DNA of 64,000 nucleotides from Combretum micranthum (lineage: Eukaryota > Streptophyta > Magnoliopsida > Myrtales > Combretaceae): the NCBI GenBank assembly GCA_024138025.1, contig JAMXBD010000822.1, forward strand, positions 1-64,000, given 5' to 3'. Within the stretch, counting starts at the first letter, position 1. Every line of letters begins with the position of its first letter. Positions 11,160-22,820 of the stretch are shown here, piece by piece. The notes under the pieces were generated by a model. It had not been told where the DNA came from. It worked only from the letters and a program-made list of their open reading frames with translations, and ran no database searches. The position numbers were made by a program, and so were the translations under genes.

Positions 11160-12468
11160 ATTGCATACCTGAAAACCTTCGTAAAATGGTTTCAAACGAT
11201 GACCATTACTTAAAAATTTTACCTGTTTCAGGACTTTGGATTTCAACTGCACCATGAGTAAATACGTTAGTAACAACGAAAGGTCCTACCCATCTAGATC
11301 TCAATTTACCAGGAAATAACTTTAATCTAGAATGAAAAAGTAAAACTTTTTGACCAACGGAAATTGTTTTCTTGAAATTGTCTGGTCATGAAAGCTTTTG
11401 TTTTATCCTTGTAAATCCTAGAGTTCTCATAGGCATCGTTGCGGATCTCCTCGAGCTCTTGCAATTGAAGTTTTCTAAGTTTACCTGCCTCATTATAACT
11501 CATGTTGCACTGTTTAATAGCCCAATAAGCTTGTGCTCTAACTCAACAGGGAGGTGACAAGGCTTACCGAATACTCTGTATGGAGACATACCGATAGGTG
11601 TCTTGTAGGCTGTGCGATATGCCCATAATGCATCCTCAAGTCTCATGCTCCAGTCTTTTAGATTCAAATTGACAGTCTTTTCCAGAATAGACTTGATTTC
11701 TCGATTTGAAACTTCAGCCAATCCATTCGTTTGTGGATGATATGCCGTGGAAGTACGGTGAGTGACGTTGTATTTCTTAAATAGAGCTTCCACCACTCTA
11801 TTGCAAAAGTGTGTACCACGATCACTGATGAGAGCCCTTGGTGTCCCGAACCTAGCAAAGATATGAGATCTAACAAAATCTACAACAACTTTAGCATCGT
11901 TAGTTCGGGTAGCTTTAGCTTCTACCCACTTCGAGACATAATCAACAGCCAGTATAATATAAACATTGCCAAAGGAGGGGGTAAAAGGACCCATGAAATC
12001 TATACCCCATATATCAAAGATCTCACAAACAAGAATAGGGGTAAGGGGCATTTGATCTCTATGTCCTAGATTTCCAACCTTTTGGCATCGTTCACAAGAC
12101 TTACAGAATAAGTATGCATCACGGAACATTGTGGGCCAAAATAAACCACACTCTAATACCTTGTGAGCTGTTCTTTTGGGACCAAAGTGTCCTCCACATG
12201 CATAATTGTGACAAAATTGCAAAACAGAAGGAATTTCCTCTTGAGAAATACATCTCCTAATGATTTGATCGGAGCAGTGTTTCCATAAATAGGGATCATC
12301 CCATGCATAATATTTAGCATCACTTTTGATTTTATCCTTTTGAGCTCTAGACAAATCACTTGGTAAGGTTTTGGTAACTAGATAATTAACAATATCCGCG
12401 TACCAAGGAATTGTCTTTTGGACAGAAAATAGGTGCTCATCTGGAAAATCATCTTGCAGTGGGACCAT
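11160..12468 (-). pseudogene. Integrase of the Athila element (frame-broken C-terminus)
   Basis: A 322-residue open frame carries the HHCC zinc site (H..H then CKSCERC), the core start [10 protein letters not shown], the SDRGTHF block, and [12 protein letters not shown] with the catalytic glutamate, giving the D,D,E set. It ends early in HLPVELEHK; the family continues, and the expected continuation ([20 protein letters not shown], then a KIFK stretch) is present downstream in other frames to about 11160. The breaks near 11515, 11390 and 11370 each look like one missing base. The enzyme joins element cDNA to host DNA in the nucleus. Confidence 0.88.
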
Positions 12469-13105
12469 GTTTCACAACCAGGTATTCTACTGAGGTGGTC
12501 GGCCACACGTTTTCGGTGCCTTTCCTATCTCGTATCTCCAAGTCGAACTCTTGTAGTAAGAGTATCCATCTGATGAGCCTAGGCTTAGCTTCTTTCTTGG
12601 CAAGTAGATACTTTAAGGCTGCATGATCAGAAAAAACAATTACTTTAGTACCTAACAAATAAGAACGGAATTTTTCTAAAGCAAAAACAACAGCTAAAAG
12701 TTTTTTTCCGTTGTTGAATAGTTGGCTTGGGCACTATCAAGTGTCTTTGAGGAGTAGCAGATGACATGTGGATCTCTTCCGACTCTCTGTCCAAGGATAG
12801 CACCGATTGCATAGTTGCTCGCATCACACATGATTTCGAAAGGAAGATTCCAATCGGGTGGTTTGATAATTGGGGCAGAAGTTAACTTCTCCTTTAATTT
12901 ATCAAAGCTCTTTGCAAGCATCATCAAATTCGAACACCATATCCTTTTGCAATAATTTGCACAGGGGTTGAGTGATCTTGGAAAAATCCTTAATGAAGCG
13001 CCTGTAAAAACCTGCACTTCCAAGAAAAGAACGAACTTCCGGACACTCACGGGGTAAGGTAAGGATTTAATCACTTCAATCTTGGCCTTTATCAACCTCA
13101 AGGTT
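12449..13105 (-). pseudogene. RNase H and RT-connection region of the Athila element
   Basis: Frames at 13101-12694 and 12658-12449 show FDKLKEKLTSAPII, CDASNYAIGAILGQ (first catalytic Asp of RNase H), YSTTEK, and [14 protein letters not shown] (later catalytic block), then [15 protein letters not shown]. This is the standard Ty3/gypsy RNase H that removes genomic RNA during cDNA synthesis. Breaks occur near 13085 and 12670. It sits between RT and integrase as expected. Confidence 0.85.
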
Positions 13106-13740
13106 TAGAGGACACAATCTAGGATTAAACCTTGATCAACCATAAAATGGCATTTTTCATAATTTAACACAAGGTTCGTTTCTATGCATCTTTTAAGTAC
13201 TTTTGTAAGGTTAGCAAGACATGTATCAAATGTATCACCATATACAGTAAAGTCATCCATGAAGACTTCTATGATGTTTTCTACATAATCTGAGAATATA
13301 CTAACATACACCTTTGGAATGTGGGGAGCATTACAAAGTCCAAACGGCATCCTCCTATAAGCAAACGTTCCAAATGGACATGTGAACGTGGTCTTCTCTT
13401 GATCTTCCGGTGCAACTGGAATTTGATGAAAACCTGAATAACCATCAAGACAACAGTAGTGAGAATGACCAGCCAACCTTTCGAGCATTTGATCAATAAA
13501 GGGAAGAGGGAAATGATCTTTTCTAGTGGATGCATTTAACTTCCTATAATCAATACAAACCCTCCATCCGTTTTGAACACGAGTTGGTACCATCTCACCT
13601 TCAGAGTTTTCAAGAACTGTTATATGTTTTCTTAGGAACGACTTGAATTGGACTCACCCATTTGCTATCAGAAATTGGGTAGATCATACTGCATCAAGAA
13701 GTTTCAAGATCTTTCTTTACCACTTCCATCATAGGTGGAT
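13105..13740 (-). pseudogene. Reverse transcriptase core of the Athila element
   Basis: The 162-residue frame 13593-13105 has NGWRVCIDYRKLN, FPLPFIDQMLERL, YSGFHQIP, KTTFTCPFGTFAYRRMPFGL and the catalytic FMDDFTVYG at about 13263-13240, then NYEKCHFMV. These are the RT fingers and palm blocks of Ty3/gypsy in order. The start of the domain (SDSKWVSP, VVPKK) lies upstream at 13690-13620 in another frame, with a break that reads as two missing bases. RT copies genomic RNA into DNA in the virus-like particle. Confidence 0.92.
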
Positions 13741-14530
13741 TTAGTCGACGTGAACCTCTCTTGACGGTTTGCAGTTGTCTTCTAACAGGATTTTATGCAT
13801 GCAGGTGGAAGGGCTCAGACCTTTAATGTCAGCAATGGTCCATCCAATAGCTTCCTTGTATTCTCTGAGTACACGAATCAGCTTCTCCTCTTCTAAAGCA
13901 CTTAATTTGTTGGAAATTATGACTGCAAGGGTATCTTGCTCTCCAAGAAATATGTACTTCAGGTGGTCTGGTAAAGGCTTTAACTCCAACTTTGGTGCCT
14001 GCACGATAGAAGGAAGGAGTTTTGGGTTAGATGAGGCAGATCAATGTAAGATAAACCATACCTTAGGGGTTGCAACGACTCCAATTCATGTACGGTGTCT
14101 TCCAAATCAGAAGGAAGTACTAACTTCCTTGCAATCTTCCTCAATTTCTCAATGGTGAGACTCTTTTCAAGTGCGACCTTCAACCTATTCATCATTCAAA
14201 TCAAACGTTTCCTGTGCTAATGGGTCAAAAACATATTACAAAACAGAAGAAGTATCACTAGGATATTTCATGGCATCATAAATGTTAAATTTATAATTTC
14301 CCATCGAAACTCATAGTGAGTGTACCATCATGACATCAATCTTTGTTCTAGATGTTTTCAAGAATGGTCTTCCTAACAAAATTAAGGATGAGTTTGCGAA
14401 TCATCTTTTTCATATTAAGAACATAAAAAATTGCAGGAAAAACCAACCCATTTACTTGCACCAAAACATCCTCTAATACACCTTCAGGATATACATTGGA
14501 CCTATCAGCAAGTTGAACAATCAACCAGTT
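13741..14530 (-). pseudogene. Protease-RT linker of the Athila pol (frame-broken)
   Basis: Open pieces at 14195-13980 and 14004-13741 contain the conserved pre-RT wording PKLELKPLPDHLKYIFLG, REYKEAIGWTIADIKGLSPS and CMHKILLED. Between 14530 and 14200 pol-like sequence (LADRSNVYPEGVLEDVLVQV) continues in shifted frames. The breaks here are mostly restored by a single added base. The region belongs to the polyprotein and has no separate enzymatic role that I can see. Confidence 0.75.
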
Positions 14531-14549
14531 TCTTTTAATGGTCCAACAT

Positions 14550-14930
14550 TCAAAGATTGATAGACGACAAAGGCATCACATTAATAGAAGCACCTAAATC
14601 ACACATGGCCTTAGCAATTCCAAAATTACCTATCTTGCAAGGGATTGTAAACATACCTGGATCCTTGCATTTAGGTGGGAGTTTTCTTTGAAGTATAGCG
14701 GAAATATTTTCCCCTACACTTATCTTTTCATTCCCCTTAAGCTTCTTCTTATTAGTGCACAATTCCTTCAAAAACTTAGCATATCGAGGTACTTGCTTAA
14801 TAGCATCAAGTAAGGGAATATTTACCTCAACTTTGCGAAATGTATCAAGAATTTCCTTTTCCTCCTCTATTTTCTTGGACTTTGCTAATCTTGATGGAAA
14901 AGGGGGTGCTATCGCTTTAGGTGGTACCAC
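14550..14930 (-). pseudogene. Aspartic protease region of the Athila element
   Basis: A 126-residue frame has VPRYAKFLKELC, then PPKCKDPGMFTIPCKIGN and CDLGASINVMPLS; DLGAS (about 14603-14580) is the retroviral-type aspartic protease active-site motif. The frame stops just after, and the conserved continuation lies in the next frame, consistent with one lost base near 14560. The enzyme cleaves the gag-pol polyprotein. Confidence 0.85.
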
Positions 14931-16451
14931 AAAGTTTCTCCCATTTGGTTGCCTTCATTGTGTGGTGGCTCTACTTCTTTTTCAGTCTCTTCTCTATCTC
15001 TCTTTCGAGTTGCCTTGCTTGTGGATTCCTGTAGTTCCTTGCCACTTCTCAAATTAATTGCATTAGCACTTTGTTTAGGGTTTGTGACAGTTTGAGAAGG
15101 CAACTTACCTTGAGATTCAAACTTACTTACAGATGATGCGAGTTGGCTCATCTGTGTCTCCAAGTTCTGGATACTTTGCTTCGTTTCATCCTGAAATTGT
15201 TTTGTGTTAACAGCTAAAGATTTAACAATTTCCTCTAGAGACATACCTGAACTTGAGGAAGAAGGTTGTGGTGCTTGGTTCTGTGGCCTTGGTCGGTATT
15301 GTTGATAGTTATGCGATTTAGGCCCATAGCTAAGGTTAGGATGATCCCTCCATCCCGGATTATATGTATTTGAATAGGGATCATACTTCCTTTGTGGTTG
15401 TCCCGGGAAACCTCCGATTGCATTGGCTTGCTCTAAAGGTTCCTCTTGGAGTGTGGGACACATATCTGTAGGATGATTTGGAGCAGCGCAAATCCCACAA
15501 GCCTTAACCTGTTGTTGGTTTCCAAAGGCCAACTGCTGCACAAGAGAGGTTAAATCAGAAATTTGATGCTCAAGATGAGAAACGCTTACCTCATTAACCT
15601 TTCTTGTTGATGGATCGTGTCTATAGCCAAATTGCTGAGAATTTGCAGCCATAAGATATCAATTCCCTGGCTTGACCAGGAGTTTTATCGACTATTGCTC
15701 CTCCACTAGCGGCATCCATCATTTTCCTTTCTATGGGTATCAATCCTTCATAGAAGTATTGGATAAGAAGCTGTTCTGAAATCCCGTGTTGTGGGCAACA
15801 GGCACACAACTGTTTGAATCTCTCCCAATACTCGTGAAGATTCTCGGTATCCCTTTGCTTGATCCCACATATATCCCTTCTGATACTAGCAGCTCTAGTA
15901 GCAGGGAAAAATTTATCCAAAAACAATTTGACCATATCTGTCCAAGTGTTGATGGAACCAGGCGGTAGGTAAAATAGCCAGTCTTTAGCCCTATCCCTCA
16001 AGGAAAATGGAAAAGCTCTCAACTTGACCTGTTCTTCGGGAACTCCTTGAGGTCTCATGCTCGAACACACAATGTGGAATTCTTTTAGATGCTTATGAGG
16101 GTCCTCATTTTCCAACCCATGGAAGGTAGGAAGCAAATGTATCAATCCAGATTTTAATTCAAAAGCTACGTTCAGTTCTGGATATTGGATACATAAGGGC
16201 TGCTGATTCACGTCTGGTGCAGCTAGTTGCCTCAAAGTTCTATCCGGATTGTCCATAACTCGTTGCTTGTTATCCTCTCCTTCGGATTCACTGGATGTAT
16301 CAGCAAATTCCAGCGTTTGATGTAGTCCAGGAGATGATGAAGATGAAATTGCGTCTTTAGCACGCAGTTTTGCTTCCTTGCGCAATTCCTTGACTGTCTT
16401 CTCGAGATCTTTATCGAATTCAAGTTCACCTGTATGAGAAGAACGAGTCAT
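14909..16451 (-). pseudogene. Gag of the Athila element
   Basis: Starts with MTRSSHTGELEF at 16451, 32 bases after the PBS. The capsid-like domain shows LLPTFHGLENEDPHKHLKEF, FPFSLRDRAKDWLFYLP and YFYEGLIPIERKMMDAASGG. A frame break near 15645 moves to the second part (MAANSQQFG), which carries a zinc knuckle CGICAAPNHPTDMC (CX2CX4HX4C) and a proline/glutamine-rich linker. It then runs to a stop near 14909 where protease begins in another frame. Length and order fit Athila gag; it forms the particle shell and binds RNA. Confidence 0.9.
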
Positions 16452-16482
16452 AAAGAAAATAGAAACAAATTTTCGACACCAA

Positions 16483-16500
16483 TCCCCGGCAACGGCGCCA
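16483..16500 (-). promoter_or_regulatory. Primer-binding site, tRNA-Asp
   Basis: The + strand TCCCCGGCAACGGCGCCA is identical to the last 18 bases, including CCA, of plant tRNA-Asp(GTC) as I know it. It lies five bases from the 5' LTR and primes minus-strand cDNA. tRNA-Asp priming is typical of Athila-lineage elements. Confidence 0.93.
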
Positions 16501-16505
16501 AAATT

Positions 16506-17939
16506 TGGTGGGTGTCGAATCCAACAAAATTAAATAACCTACTCTTAAAATTTTGTAAATAGTAGTGAGCAGGATCGTCTCCACAGGGATCTGGGAAAAT
16601 CTATCTCTATTTTAATAACTAGCAAAAGGGAATAAAAATCGGGGGTTTTGTATAAACGATTAATTAGAAAATAATTGATTTCTAAAATTAACAAATACGT
16701 TTATTAATGTAAATTCAATAGTAACAAGTTAATAACCAAGAATTATCACGATTCAATTCATAAAGATGATCATTGATGCAAGGATTGTTATTCTAATTCA
16801 TGAATAAATTGGTTATACCTTCAACAAGCTCTGAAGATCTATCTCTCCTTAGAATATCGATAATCAAGATACGATCTTTAATTATTCCCTTATTGATTAG
16901 ACAACCCTAAATAAGCTCTTAAGATTTAATCTATCAATAGCATTACTAATTAGAGAGACTACCAATTCTAATCAACAGATCAAAAGCATGAACTATTTAA
17001 ATTAGATCATAAATCACCATAACATAAATCAATCACTTATTCTGCAACCAATCATGTTATCGTATTACTTATATTGGAACAATCAAACAATTACGGATTT
17101 GACATTCCAAATAACAATAATCGCTTTGTCAATCAAACAAATAGGCCTAATTCGTAATGATCAATCAAAACAATTCTAATAATTCAAATAGATGAAGTAT
17201 GAATATTCATAAACAAAATAAACTCAATAGTTCAATTGGATCTCACAATCTTTGATGAATTGATCCCGTAATAATCCTCGGCTAGATTGAGTAATTAGTT
17301 ACTCATGATCAAGAAAATAAAACTAGGGTTTCTTGAGAGCATCAATAACAAGAACAAAACAATGAAAGAATAATGAATGAATTCTTTTTCTCTCTCCTAT
17401 TTCTTTATATATGTGAGATAAACATCAGATATAAGGAGTGTTTTTCGCATGAAAGATGGCTGGAGATATGTCGCAACAAGGCTGGCAGCTATTATTCGCG
17501 AAACAATTGGCGCACTCTTGATGGCCGGCTCCATGGCCGGCGGCCATGATTGTCCCAGTGCCGGCCATGAATGTTGGCCGGCGGCTATTCCATGATGGCT
17601 GGCGGCTTTGGGTGTTCTGGACGAGTTTTGAACCTTGTATATCCTCCAAATGTGTTTGCTATTGCTATAGTTCATGAGAAAACTAATAGTAATGATAGCA
17701 AATCATCCCGAGTTTGGAATGAAATTGTGAGTACTTGTGCATTCCATTGAAAGTGATATTGATCCATGAAGCTTGTTACAAACTCATGCCCAATTTCGCC
17801 AAACCGTTCCATTTACTTTATAAAACCTGAAACACGACATTAAACTCGATTAAGTATCAATTCTTTTGGATTTCTATAAAATTAATAATAGAATTAACAT
17901 ATTTTACTCAATAAAAATTGAGTATATTCCGTCTTAACA
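16506..17939 (-). repeat. 5' LTR of the Athila element
   Basis: 1434 bases, TGGTGGGTGTCG...TTAACA on the + strand, about 99% identical by eye to 5121-6551. Many of the differences are one-base gaps rather than substitutions. On the sense strand this is the upstream LTR holding the promoter. The GC-word patch lies near 17505-17610. Confidence 0.93.
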
Positions 17940-18217
17940 GTAATTCCCTCTTAAGGGTAACTCTCGTCAATAGCTCAAGTAATCCCTTCTCATGGGTAAC
18001 CCCCCTCATGAGCTCGGGTAACTCCCTATTAAAGATAACCCCCATCAAGAGCTTATGTAATTCCCCTCGTAAGTTTGGGTAACTCTATCTTAAAGGTAAC
18101 TTCCCTCATGAGCTCGAGTAACTCCCTCTTAAAAATAACTCCCGTCAAAAGCTTAGGTAACTCTATCTTAGGGATAACTCCCCTCATGAGCTCAAATAAC
18201 TCCCTCTCGAGGACAAC
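17940..18217 (+). repeat. 39-bp tandem array, right half, with the right GTAAT duplication
   Basis: Begins with GTAAT (17940-17944), the second copy of the Athila target duplication, then resumes GTAACTCCC/GAGCTC units like those before 5120. Units are more diverged here (GAGCTTATGTAATTCC, GAGCTCAAATAACTCC). It closes the array interrupted by the Athila insertion. Confidence 0.8.
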
Positions 18218-18690
18218 TCTCTTTGAAGCGTTCAGATTGTTAAACCAAAAAAAAAAAAAAAAGACAACCTTAATAATAGTCATCAAGAAAAAACAAATTC
18301 TGAACAAAGGGATAGCATTTATTAATTTGAAGAGGGTCATTACAGTGGTTTTGACTAGCATCTCAGTTAAGTTAGTTTTGAATGGCATTTCGGCCTAGAA
18401 TTACAAAGTGAAATCTCCACGAGTACAAACTTCTTCAAGTTGAATACAACTTTGAGCTAGAAAATACTGGCAAAGATTTGAACCTTAAATTAGGGGAGTT
18501 CTTCCACATCCAACTGACCACAACTCAAAAATGTGGATTCGGGCTGAACAATACTTCACTTTCCCAAGCACAAGCTTGAGCCCGTCCATCAACCTTCAGA
18601 ACAATAATGAATCTCAGTTGGATGAGAGCTCAGAAAGATTAAGAGAATTGGTATTGAAGCCAATCCTTCTAAGGAACTAATGCCTAATAA
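18218..18690 (+). other. Residual 3' part of the Tat-lineage element (tentative)
   Basis: Contains an A tract at about 18247-18262 and a stretch reading TTAATTTGAAGAGGGTCATTACA. I could not match it to the 5' LTR-like segment, so assignment to the same element rests on position only. Confidence 0.35.
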
Positions 18691-20058
18691 AAACACAATA
18701 GCCGGAAAGAATCAAAATTTAAGCATTGATACATTTCGAATTTGTAAAAACTCAAAACATAAAAGTTGTAAATCTCTTTTTAATCTTTTTATAGCAACTT
18801 GAATCACCTCAATCGGAGATCGTATGAAAAAGTTATGGCCAAAATACGAAGAGGCTGCGAAACAAGGCACTGAGTAAAACGAACACAGGCACTTCAAAGC
18901 CAGCGGCATAAATTTCAAAGCCAGCAGCGTAAAGGTTCAACACCGGCAGCGTTAGAGGCAGCTTTAAGAAAATGCATTCTGTTCCCTTCAACACCGCCTC
19001 AAAACCGGCCGCGTAAAAGCTGCAGGAGGCGGCATTGACAACAGAACAGGTTTGCGAAAAGAGGTTTTTTTACACTTTCCTTTTATCAAAACTTCTTCAA
19101 ATCATTTACTAAGCTTCCTATATCAATTCTAACATCAAATAAACTCTAATAACAACTCCTAACACTTCAATCTTCCACTAACAACTTCAAACAACAATTA
19201 AACCATCACAACTACTATTCATCTTCTTCTTCCTCCTTCACAATCCGACCTCCAACAAACATATATCAATAATTACATAAATAAACAGCACTCTCAACCC
19301 AATTCAACATTAACTCATCAATTACAAATGCAAATAACAAGTAAAAACAAGGAGAATAGAAATAGAAAACTTAGCTCTAGAGAAGAAAAGAAGTTGAAGC
19401 TTCATCCTCTAGCTCGATTTTCTCTATCTAGTTCATCTCCTAATTTTGATTCATCCTCTAGTTGACTTTGATATTGAGATTCAAGTCTTAAATTTGGAGA
19501 GGGAAAGAAGAAGAAGAAGAAAGAAAGAAAAGAGAAAAACGAAAAATGAAAAAGAAAGAAAGAAAAGACAGTAAAAAGGAAATAATAAAAAAAAAAAGAA
19601 AAAACAAAGCTAAATTTATATAAAATAGAAATACGGTATAGGTTTAGAATTGTCAAATCAATATCTATAGTTCCAGAAGTATTTAAAAGATGATTTCTGA
19701 ACCGATAGATTATAAATTAAGATCTTAGAATAAGAACTTAATTTAGGAATTTAATTTGGATACAAAGATATTTAATTTGAGTTCGGGTTTAAGAACTGAT
19801 ATTTTTATTCAAGCAAATGGACTCAAATTTTACTGAGATTTAGGAATTAGTGTTTAGGCTAAGAATCAAAAGTTTAAGAATCCTCTAAACATTTTTAGAA
19901 CATATTTAGGGATTTTAGGAATTTCAAATCTCAAAACCAACTTAATTATTAGCTAATTAAATTAAGCCAACTTGTCTAATTAAATCCTATAATTCATTTG
20001 ACTTATTTAATCTATCTAAACTCAATTTCTAATCTAGATGAAGATTTGGGGTATTTCA
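18690..20058 (-). mobile_element. Truncated LTR related to solo LTR C
   Basis: The segment ends GGTATTTCA at 20058, like the ends of solo LTRs A, C and D. It shares with C (about 40030-41448) the anchor AAAACTCAAAACAT...GTATGAAAAAGTTATG and then a GC-word block. Words here are GCCAGCGGC/GCCAGCAGC at about 18898-19045. Only the half with U3 and leader is present; the half with the conserved coding segments is missing. A donor-like site seen in the other LTRs reads CTAAGT instead of GTAAGT here. Confidence 0.65.
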
Positions 20059-21122
20059 CCCTTGACTCCACATATTTTCTTAGTAAGTGAGTAAACTAGG
20101 GTTGATTAGAAACTTGATAGAAAAAGAAAGTGTACAAATAAATAAAAGTTTCTCCAATTTCTTTTATCTTTAATGGATGTCCTAGCAGGCTACTTACTAA
20201 GTTCTCTCAAAATTTTTATCTTGCTTTAAATCAACTATAATATTAAAAAATTTTCAAAAACCATTTTTTTGTTTTTAATTTAAAGAGACCGAAGTGGTCT
20301 AATAACTTTGGTAAACATATTAGTTTAATAAGAGCATTAGAGCATCAATGCCTTAAAAGATTTTTCTTTGAAATATTTTTAAAAAGTATAAATTTAGGCA
20401 CAAACCCTCTTCGCTAATGTGCCTTTCGATTTACTTCGCACTATTGTTAGATAAGATAACTATGTTATTACATAGATAATTGTTAATAAGAACTCTGAAT
20501 GGGTAATGTGTGTCTGCTCAATTGGGATAGTTTTTTAGTACAAATAGGCATGGACATTTCATAAATTGATGTAAAAATGTAATGATATAAATAGGCAGTG
20601 AATGTTATATAAAATAAATGTACATATCAGAATAAAAGCATTTATTAATACATCTCATTTCAAGGGGGAATCACTTGTTCCGTTCAATATAGACTATCTT
20701 TGTAAAATAATACTCATGAATTTTGATACGTTCTCAACTCTCGTTGCTTGCTTGAGCAATCCTTGATAAGTCATTTCACCGAGCAATAGTCCACGACTGC
20801 TTACTGCCTACGAAAAAAGGAAAAAACTTTAAAAACAGAGGGTTTATACTTCCTGCTCAGTTCTCACCAAACAAATGGGAATTGAAAGATCTTTAACAAA
20901 CAACATGGTGTACGGTCACGACCTCGTCTTTGAAACAACTTACTTTGATAACGTTGATGACCAGTTGGTATTTAATTACAGTTATTTATACATATTAGCC
21001 ATTAAATACCTTTCCCACACCTTCATTAAATCTTTTGGACAAACAAATCTCACCAATGTATACGATCCTTGTCTCCCGCATATAACCTCTGCTTTTTTCA
21101 GAATGATTCTTAAACTGAGGAT
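20059..21122. other. AT-rich DNA with one unassigned open frame
   Basis: No known gene was recognised. A 116-codon open frame (20875-21225, + strand) begins with MGIERSLTNN but its last third is the SINE-like repeat, and the first part has no motif I know. I treat it as chance or as a fragment of an unknown gene. Confidence 0.4.
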
Positions 21123-21280
21123 TGTAAGGCTTTACCCAGAAGGGAGCCTTTCCAGAAATTCTCGAGGGCCAGGGTCAAGCCCAGGCCCAAGAGGGGGTTT
21201 GGAAATAGTTTTCAACCAGCAATAGACGCGCCTCGGTTATTACCTCACTAGCTGCGTCATTGCCCCAAGCGCAAAGATAG
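21123..21280 (-). repeat. SINE-like repeat, copy 1
   Basis: 158 bases matching 30760-30917 with about six differences. On the - strand there is a GCAGCTAGTGAGG stretch resembling a pol III box A and GGGCTTGACCCTGG resembling box B, about 60 bases apart. The repeat is GC-richer than its surroundings. No clear target duplication or tail was found, so the class is tentative. Confidence 0.5.
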
Positions 21281-21447
21281 TTCGGCTTCTCTAAGCCCAG
21301 GCGTTTTATCATGACCGTGTCATTTTAATACTTTGAGACCCAAAGTATGTGGGACGAAAAGACAAATACTCAAAGCCGGCGTACACATCCCTCGATTATC
21401 TGACCTGCATTGATGTTTCGCTAAAAGTCATTGCTTGGGAGTTACTC

Positions 21448-22119
21448 TAGAAATCGGTATGATTCGGCTTCAAATTGGTAATCAAACTGACATCATCGTT
21501 GACAGTTTTAGAACCGAAATCTAACTGATTAACTGGTTTCAGAACCGGCTAAGAAACCACTGGATTTTTGGATCCTAGGCGGTTTTACTTCCAATCAGTT
21601 CTATTAAAAAAAATTAAAGAAAAAAATTAAAAGAAAATTATATTAAATATATAATTATTAATATTTCCACTAACAATAAAATTTATTACCTATTTACAAT
21701 ATTTAATATGTTCTTATCAACAACATAAATAAATATAACTTAAAATCATATATAATATATTTTATATAAACGTCTCCTAAAATAAAATTCATTTTCTTAA
21801 TAACATGAAACTATTTTTTATATTGCAATTCTTTTTATCCTCTAAAGTATTTTACAATCTCATACTATTAACTACAATTGATATTGGTTGTATTTGTATA
21901 AATAAATGTATAATCTAAACAAATTTTAAAAATTTTGGTCAAATGATTTAACACTTATAGACCAAATAATTAATTATTTGAAAAAATAAAATTTATTATT
22001 TTTTTTTATTTAAAAAAAATGATTCCACGGTTCCAAAACCAAAACTAGCGATCTTAGTCTTGATTCATCATTTTCAAGGGTTCCAGTTCTGATTCAGTTC
22101 TGTTCTAAAACCGCGTCTA
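21448..22119. mobile_element. hAT-like relic with CGGTT words (tentative)
   Basis: Left end TAGAAATCGGTATGATTCGG and right end (reversed) TAGACGCGGTTTTAGAAC both begin TAGA and carry repeated CGGTT/GGTTC words, around an AT-rich centre. This is the layout of non-autonomous hAT elements. No convincing 8-bp duplication flanks these ends, so limits are approximate. Confidence 0.4.
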
Positions 22120-22812
22120 TTCTAAACTACTTTATATGAAGATGGAGAAAGATGAGCAAGTCCAAGTGCAACAGAACTTAAAATATTAACTCTTGCCGAA
22201 TGAGCTACAGAAGTAATAGGGTTGCGCTTTGCAGGACAATCCGCAACAAATGGGACTTCATGAGGTATTGTAACACCAACACATTATTGCATTTTATAAA
22301 TTCATTAGTTTTAACCAATTTTAAGTGCTTAATTGCATATTTGGTTAAAATTCAAATATTAACCAACATTAAACCATACTTATATGATTAGGTAGATTGA
22401 TTGACATTTCGTCCTAATAGTCTTCTATTCATCCAATCGAAGTACCCAATCTTGCGTTGGGTTTCTTAAACTTCTATTGTAGAGCACAACTTATGCTATA
22501 TAGAATATTTCTTCTATACAAATTAGAAAACATTAAAACATTGAACTAATACTTAGCTAAATTGATTGGAGAAATGACAATTATATTACCTTTAACCCAT
22601 TTAAACTACCATTTGTAAAAAAAATTGATAAGAAATTGCTATTATATCTTAAACCTTTTAAGCTGATGATGCTAAAATATCATAGAATAATTGTACTATT
22701 AATCCTTCTTAGCATATTTTTCTCTTTTATTTTGTCAATAGATTCCGTTGACAACTACTGTATTACACATTTATATCTCAATTTTACATGGTACAACAAT
22801 ATCAAATCTTCA
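22120..22812. other. AT-rich spacer, no gene seen
   Basis: No recognised gene, RNA or mobile element between the two hAT-like insertions. Open frames here are short and without motifs. Confidence 0.45.
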
Positions 22813-22820
22813 CCCACCTG

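Larger units (their letters stand above)
5121..17939 (-). mobile_element. Near-complete Athila-lineage Ty3/gypsy retrotransposon
   Basis: A 12.8-kb element on the - strand with two LTRs (TG...CA), a perfect 5-bp duplication, tRNA-Asp primer site, polypurine tract, gag, protease, RT, RNase H, integrase and an ATHILA ORF-1-like region after pol. Order on the - strand is LTR, PBS, gag, PR, RT, RH, IN, word block, ORF-1-like, long 3' untranslated region, LTR. Assignment to Athila rests on the gag wording (HLLPTFHGLENEDPHKHLKE), the tRNA-Asp primer and the extra ORF. I counted about 17 differences between the LTRs by eye (near 1%), several of them single-base gaps, so the insertion is recent. Every coding domain has frame breaks in this sequence. 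Confidence 0.93.

Noticed and set aside
18240..18690. 3' LTR of the Tat-lineage element
   Set aside because: No similarity found to the 1100-1650 LTR-like segment.
20875..21225. 116-residue frame as a gene
   Set aside because: Last third is the SINE-like repeat and the rest has no recognisable domain.
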